Assembly (NCBI GenBank): GCA_963786155.1
Contig: CAWAXW010000002.1
Location: 1 to 24,093 of the forward strand
Origin: CAWAXW01 sp963786155
Lineage (GTDB): Bacteria; Actinomycetota; CADDZG01; WHSQ01
DNA length: 24,093 nucleotides
Direction: 5' to 3'
Below the pieces are notes generated by a model. That model was given only the letters and a program-made list of their open reading frames with translations. It did not search any database and was not told the origin of the DNA. Both the position numbers and the translations under genes were made by a program. The number at the start of each line of letters is the position of its first letter. Within the stretch, counting starts at the first letter, position 1. This document shows, piece by piece, positions 22,433 through 24,093 of the stretch.

Positions 22433-23439
22433 ACCACCGGCATCGGGACCCGCCGTGGGAGGACCCTCTCGCGGCGGGTCCTTTTCATGGGGCGGGGGGA
22501 TCTTGAGCGACAGGACCACGGTGAAGGCGAGGGTCGTTGCAATGAACGCGAGCGAGATCCCGATGTTCACGTGCACGTCCACGGCTTCCAACAGCATCTT
22601 CACGCCGACGAATGCGAGAACCACCGCCAGGCCGTAATTGAGCAGGTGGAACTTGTCCATCGATCCGGCCAGCAGGAAGTAGAGGGCCCGAAGCCCCAGG
22701 ATCGCGAAGACGTTGGACGTAAGGATGATGAACGGGTCCGAGGTGATCCCGAAGATGGCGGGGATCGAATCCAGGGCGAAGACGATGTCGGTGAACTCGA
22801 TGAACAAGAGCGTGATGAAAAGGGGCGTGGCCACCCTCTTGGCGTTCTCGATCGTGAATAGCTTCTGCCCGTCGAACTTGTTCGTGGTGGGAAATCGCTT
22901 CTTGAAGAAGTTCAGCATCGCGTTGTGCTCGGGATCGATCTCCTCGGTGCTGCCAGTAGCGACTCGGTAGGCGGTGAAGATCAGGAAGGCACCAAACACG
23001 TAGACGATCCACTCGAAGTTCTCGATGAGGGCGACGCCCAGCACGATGAAGATCCCCGGAAGACGATCGCACCGAGGATCCCGTAGAACAGAACCTGATG
23101 TTGATATGCAAAGGGGATGGCGAAGTAGCTGAAGATGACGACGAACACGAACATGTTGTCGACCGATAGCGAGTACTCGATCAGATAGCCGGCGAAGTAC
23201 TGCGCCGTTGACTCCCCACCCTTCCAGAAGTAGACGACAACGCCGAAGATGAGCGCCAACGTGACCCACACGCCCACCCAGATCCCGGATTCCTTCATCG
23301 TGGGCTCGTGCTCCTCGGTGTGGAAGAACACCAGGTCCACGAGGAGCATCGCGATGACGAAGCCGACGAAGGCTAGATAGACCCACCAGGCGACGGGCTC
23401 GTAGGTCGCTTCCGTGATCGCTTCTGATACGAGGATCAA
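22355..23439 (-). CDS. TerC/Alx family membrane protein, one frame change near 23062
   Basis: Integral membrane protein of the TerC family, connected with metal ion (manganese) homeostasis and tellurite resistance. Start TTG 23439 is preferred because ACGGAGG is 5 bases upstream; the open frame extends further but the family begins here. N-terminal part: WWVYLAFVGFVIAMLLVDLVFFH, then EYSLSVDNMFVFVVIF. After AIVFRG the frame slips; adding one G to the GGGG run near 23062 yields FRGIFIVLGVALIENFEW and continuity. C-terminal part: IEFTDIVFALDSIPAIFGI, the second metal motif, and two more helices. About nine membrane segments. The last 50 residues are Pro/Gly/Ser-rich and non-family, and overlap the terminator and the 3' end of the neighbouring gene by 78 bases; the true end might be nearer 22490. 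Confidence 0.82.
22446..22485 (+). terminator. Rho-independent terminator after the surface protein cluster
   Basis: Perfect 10-base stem GGACCCGCCG (22446-22455) with CGGCGGGTCC (22472-22481), a loop of 16 bases, followed by TTTTC. It lies 14 bases after the stop of the second polyproline gene. It also falls inside the C-terminal reading frame of the TerC-type gene on the other strand. Confidence 0.85.
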
Positions 23440-23506
23440 CGTGCCTCCGTAGTACGGTGCCGGGCGTCGCGGTCCCTTGATGAGGAGCGCCGGGGGGTCA
23501 TATTCG

Positions 23507-24093
23507 GTGAGCGAGAGCACGACCCCGACTTCTCCGACCGATCCGAGCACGGCAGGTGTCTTGCTCTCGGCGGGAGCGGCAGTCGCATTCGGAACGCTTG
23601 CCATATCTGCCAGCTTCGCCTACGACGTGGGGGCCGACCCTTTGCCGCTCCTGGCGGCACGCTCCGCTTTAGCCGCTGCGTTGCTCGGGATCATTCATGT
23701 GGGTGTCGGGACGCCGGTTCTCATCCGGGCGCAAGCACGTGATTCGCCTTCTTCTCATGGGCATCTTTGGATACAGCGTTTCGAGGCGTCGCTGTTCTTC
23801 TTGGCGCTGCAGCACACGCCGGCGGAACGGTCAGCCTCATCTTCTACAGCTATCCGCTCTTCGCAACGGTAGTTTGCCATCTCGTTGCGGACGGAGCGTC
23901 CAAGTCCCCGAACGTTACGCGGCGCTCGGCCTCGGCACGACGGGTGTCTCTCTCGTCTTCGCCGCCTCGATCGATGACCCGACCGGACCGCTCCTTGCCC
24001 TGGCGGCAGCGATCGCAGTTGGATCTCTACTTCACTCTGGCCCAGATCGTGCTGAGAGATGTGGATGCAACCGAAGCCGCTTTCTGGACAACC
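23507..24093 (+). CDS. EamA/DMT family transporter, partial and multiply frame-disrupted
   Basis: Start of a drug/metabolite-type transporter (ten-helix EamA family), running off the window. GTG 23507 (or ATG 23480) opens SESTTPTSPTDPSTAGVLL, then a helix AGAAVAFGTLAISASFAYD. The remaining family segments are spread across frames: GRKHVIRLLLMGIFGYSV, FEASLFFLALQHTPA, GTVSLIFYSYPLFATVV, YAALGLGTTGVSLVFAAS and YFTLAQIVLRDVDATEAAFW. At least five one-base slips are needed within about 350 bases (near 23715, 23780, 23823, 23910 and 24032). All pieces are in the correct order, so the gene was recently whole or the sequence is poor here. The substrate is unknown. Divergent from the TerC-type gene. 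Confidence 0.65.

Noticed and set aside
22446..22485. Terminator acting also for the TerC gene
   Set aside because: The T run exists only on the plus strand, and the stem lies inside the minus-strand frame, so bidirectional use is not supported.
23440..23506. Manganese (yybP-ykoY) riboswitch before the TerC-type gene
   Set aside because: Only about 40-70 bases separate the divergent starts, and none of the riboswitch core sequence is recognisable.

Overview
The window is GC-rich, densely packed DNA from a high-GC Gram-positive bacterium, most likely an uncultured member of the Actinomycetota. The evidence is a MacRS-like two-component pair, the clpS-DUF2017 neighbourhood, two LPFTG wall-anchored proteins, and several start codons preceded by a TANNNT box at leaderless spacing. 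I cannot place it below phylum. No tRNA, rRNA, insertion sequence or CRISPR array is visible, and no gap between genes exceeds about 180 bases.

Left part (1-2614, minus strand): a partial CDP-alcohol phosphatidyltransferase-like gene coupled to a 41-residue membrane protein, then a NarL-type response regulator and its membrane sensor kinase, both cut by single-base frame changes. Positions 2789-9159 hold envelope and secreted proteins: a membrane acyltransferase, a secreted sulfatase, a lipoprotein hydrolase of the alkaline phosphatase superfamily whose metal-binding parts appear in permuted order, and a secreted LVIVD/beta-propeller protein. The sulfatase and the lipoprotein hydrolase diverge from a short region carrying an 11-base tandem repeat that overlaps their predicted promoters.

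Middle (9246-17099): mostly housekeeping genes. gnd, clpS and DUF2017 are tightly linked and followed by peroxiredoxin bcp. Then come a DUF4389 membrane protein, nfo-like endonuclease IV, a CBS pair protein, an SRPBCC protein, a DUF2231 membrane protein, a YchF-like P-loop protein coupled to an arginase, and a YdfG-like dehydrogenase.

Right part (17154-22432): three consecutive secreted or wall proteins on the plus strand. The first joins a PD40 beta-propeller to RTX calcium-binding repeats. The next two are tandem paralogues with SdrD/Cna-B-like domains, a long polyproline hinge, two DUF11-type domains and an LPFTG anchor. All three have a similar predicted promoter (TTGTGA/T, 17-18 bases, NAGACT-like) with a shared CCCCTTGTG. 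This is the best candidate for an undescribed co-regulated cell-surface module. A strong terminator follows. The window closes with a TerC/Alx-type membrane protein and a badly frame-broken DMT transporter.

A caution for the whole window: at least seven genes need single-base corrections to give full-length products (sensor kinase, regulator, LVIVD protein, DUF2017, second polyproline protein, TerC, DMT). The pattern looks more like residual sequencing error than gene decay, so frame-dependent statements for these genes are conditional.
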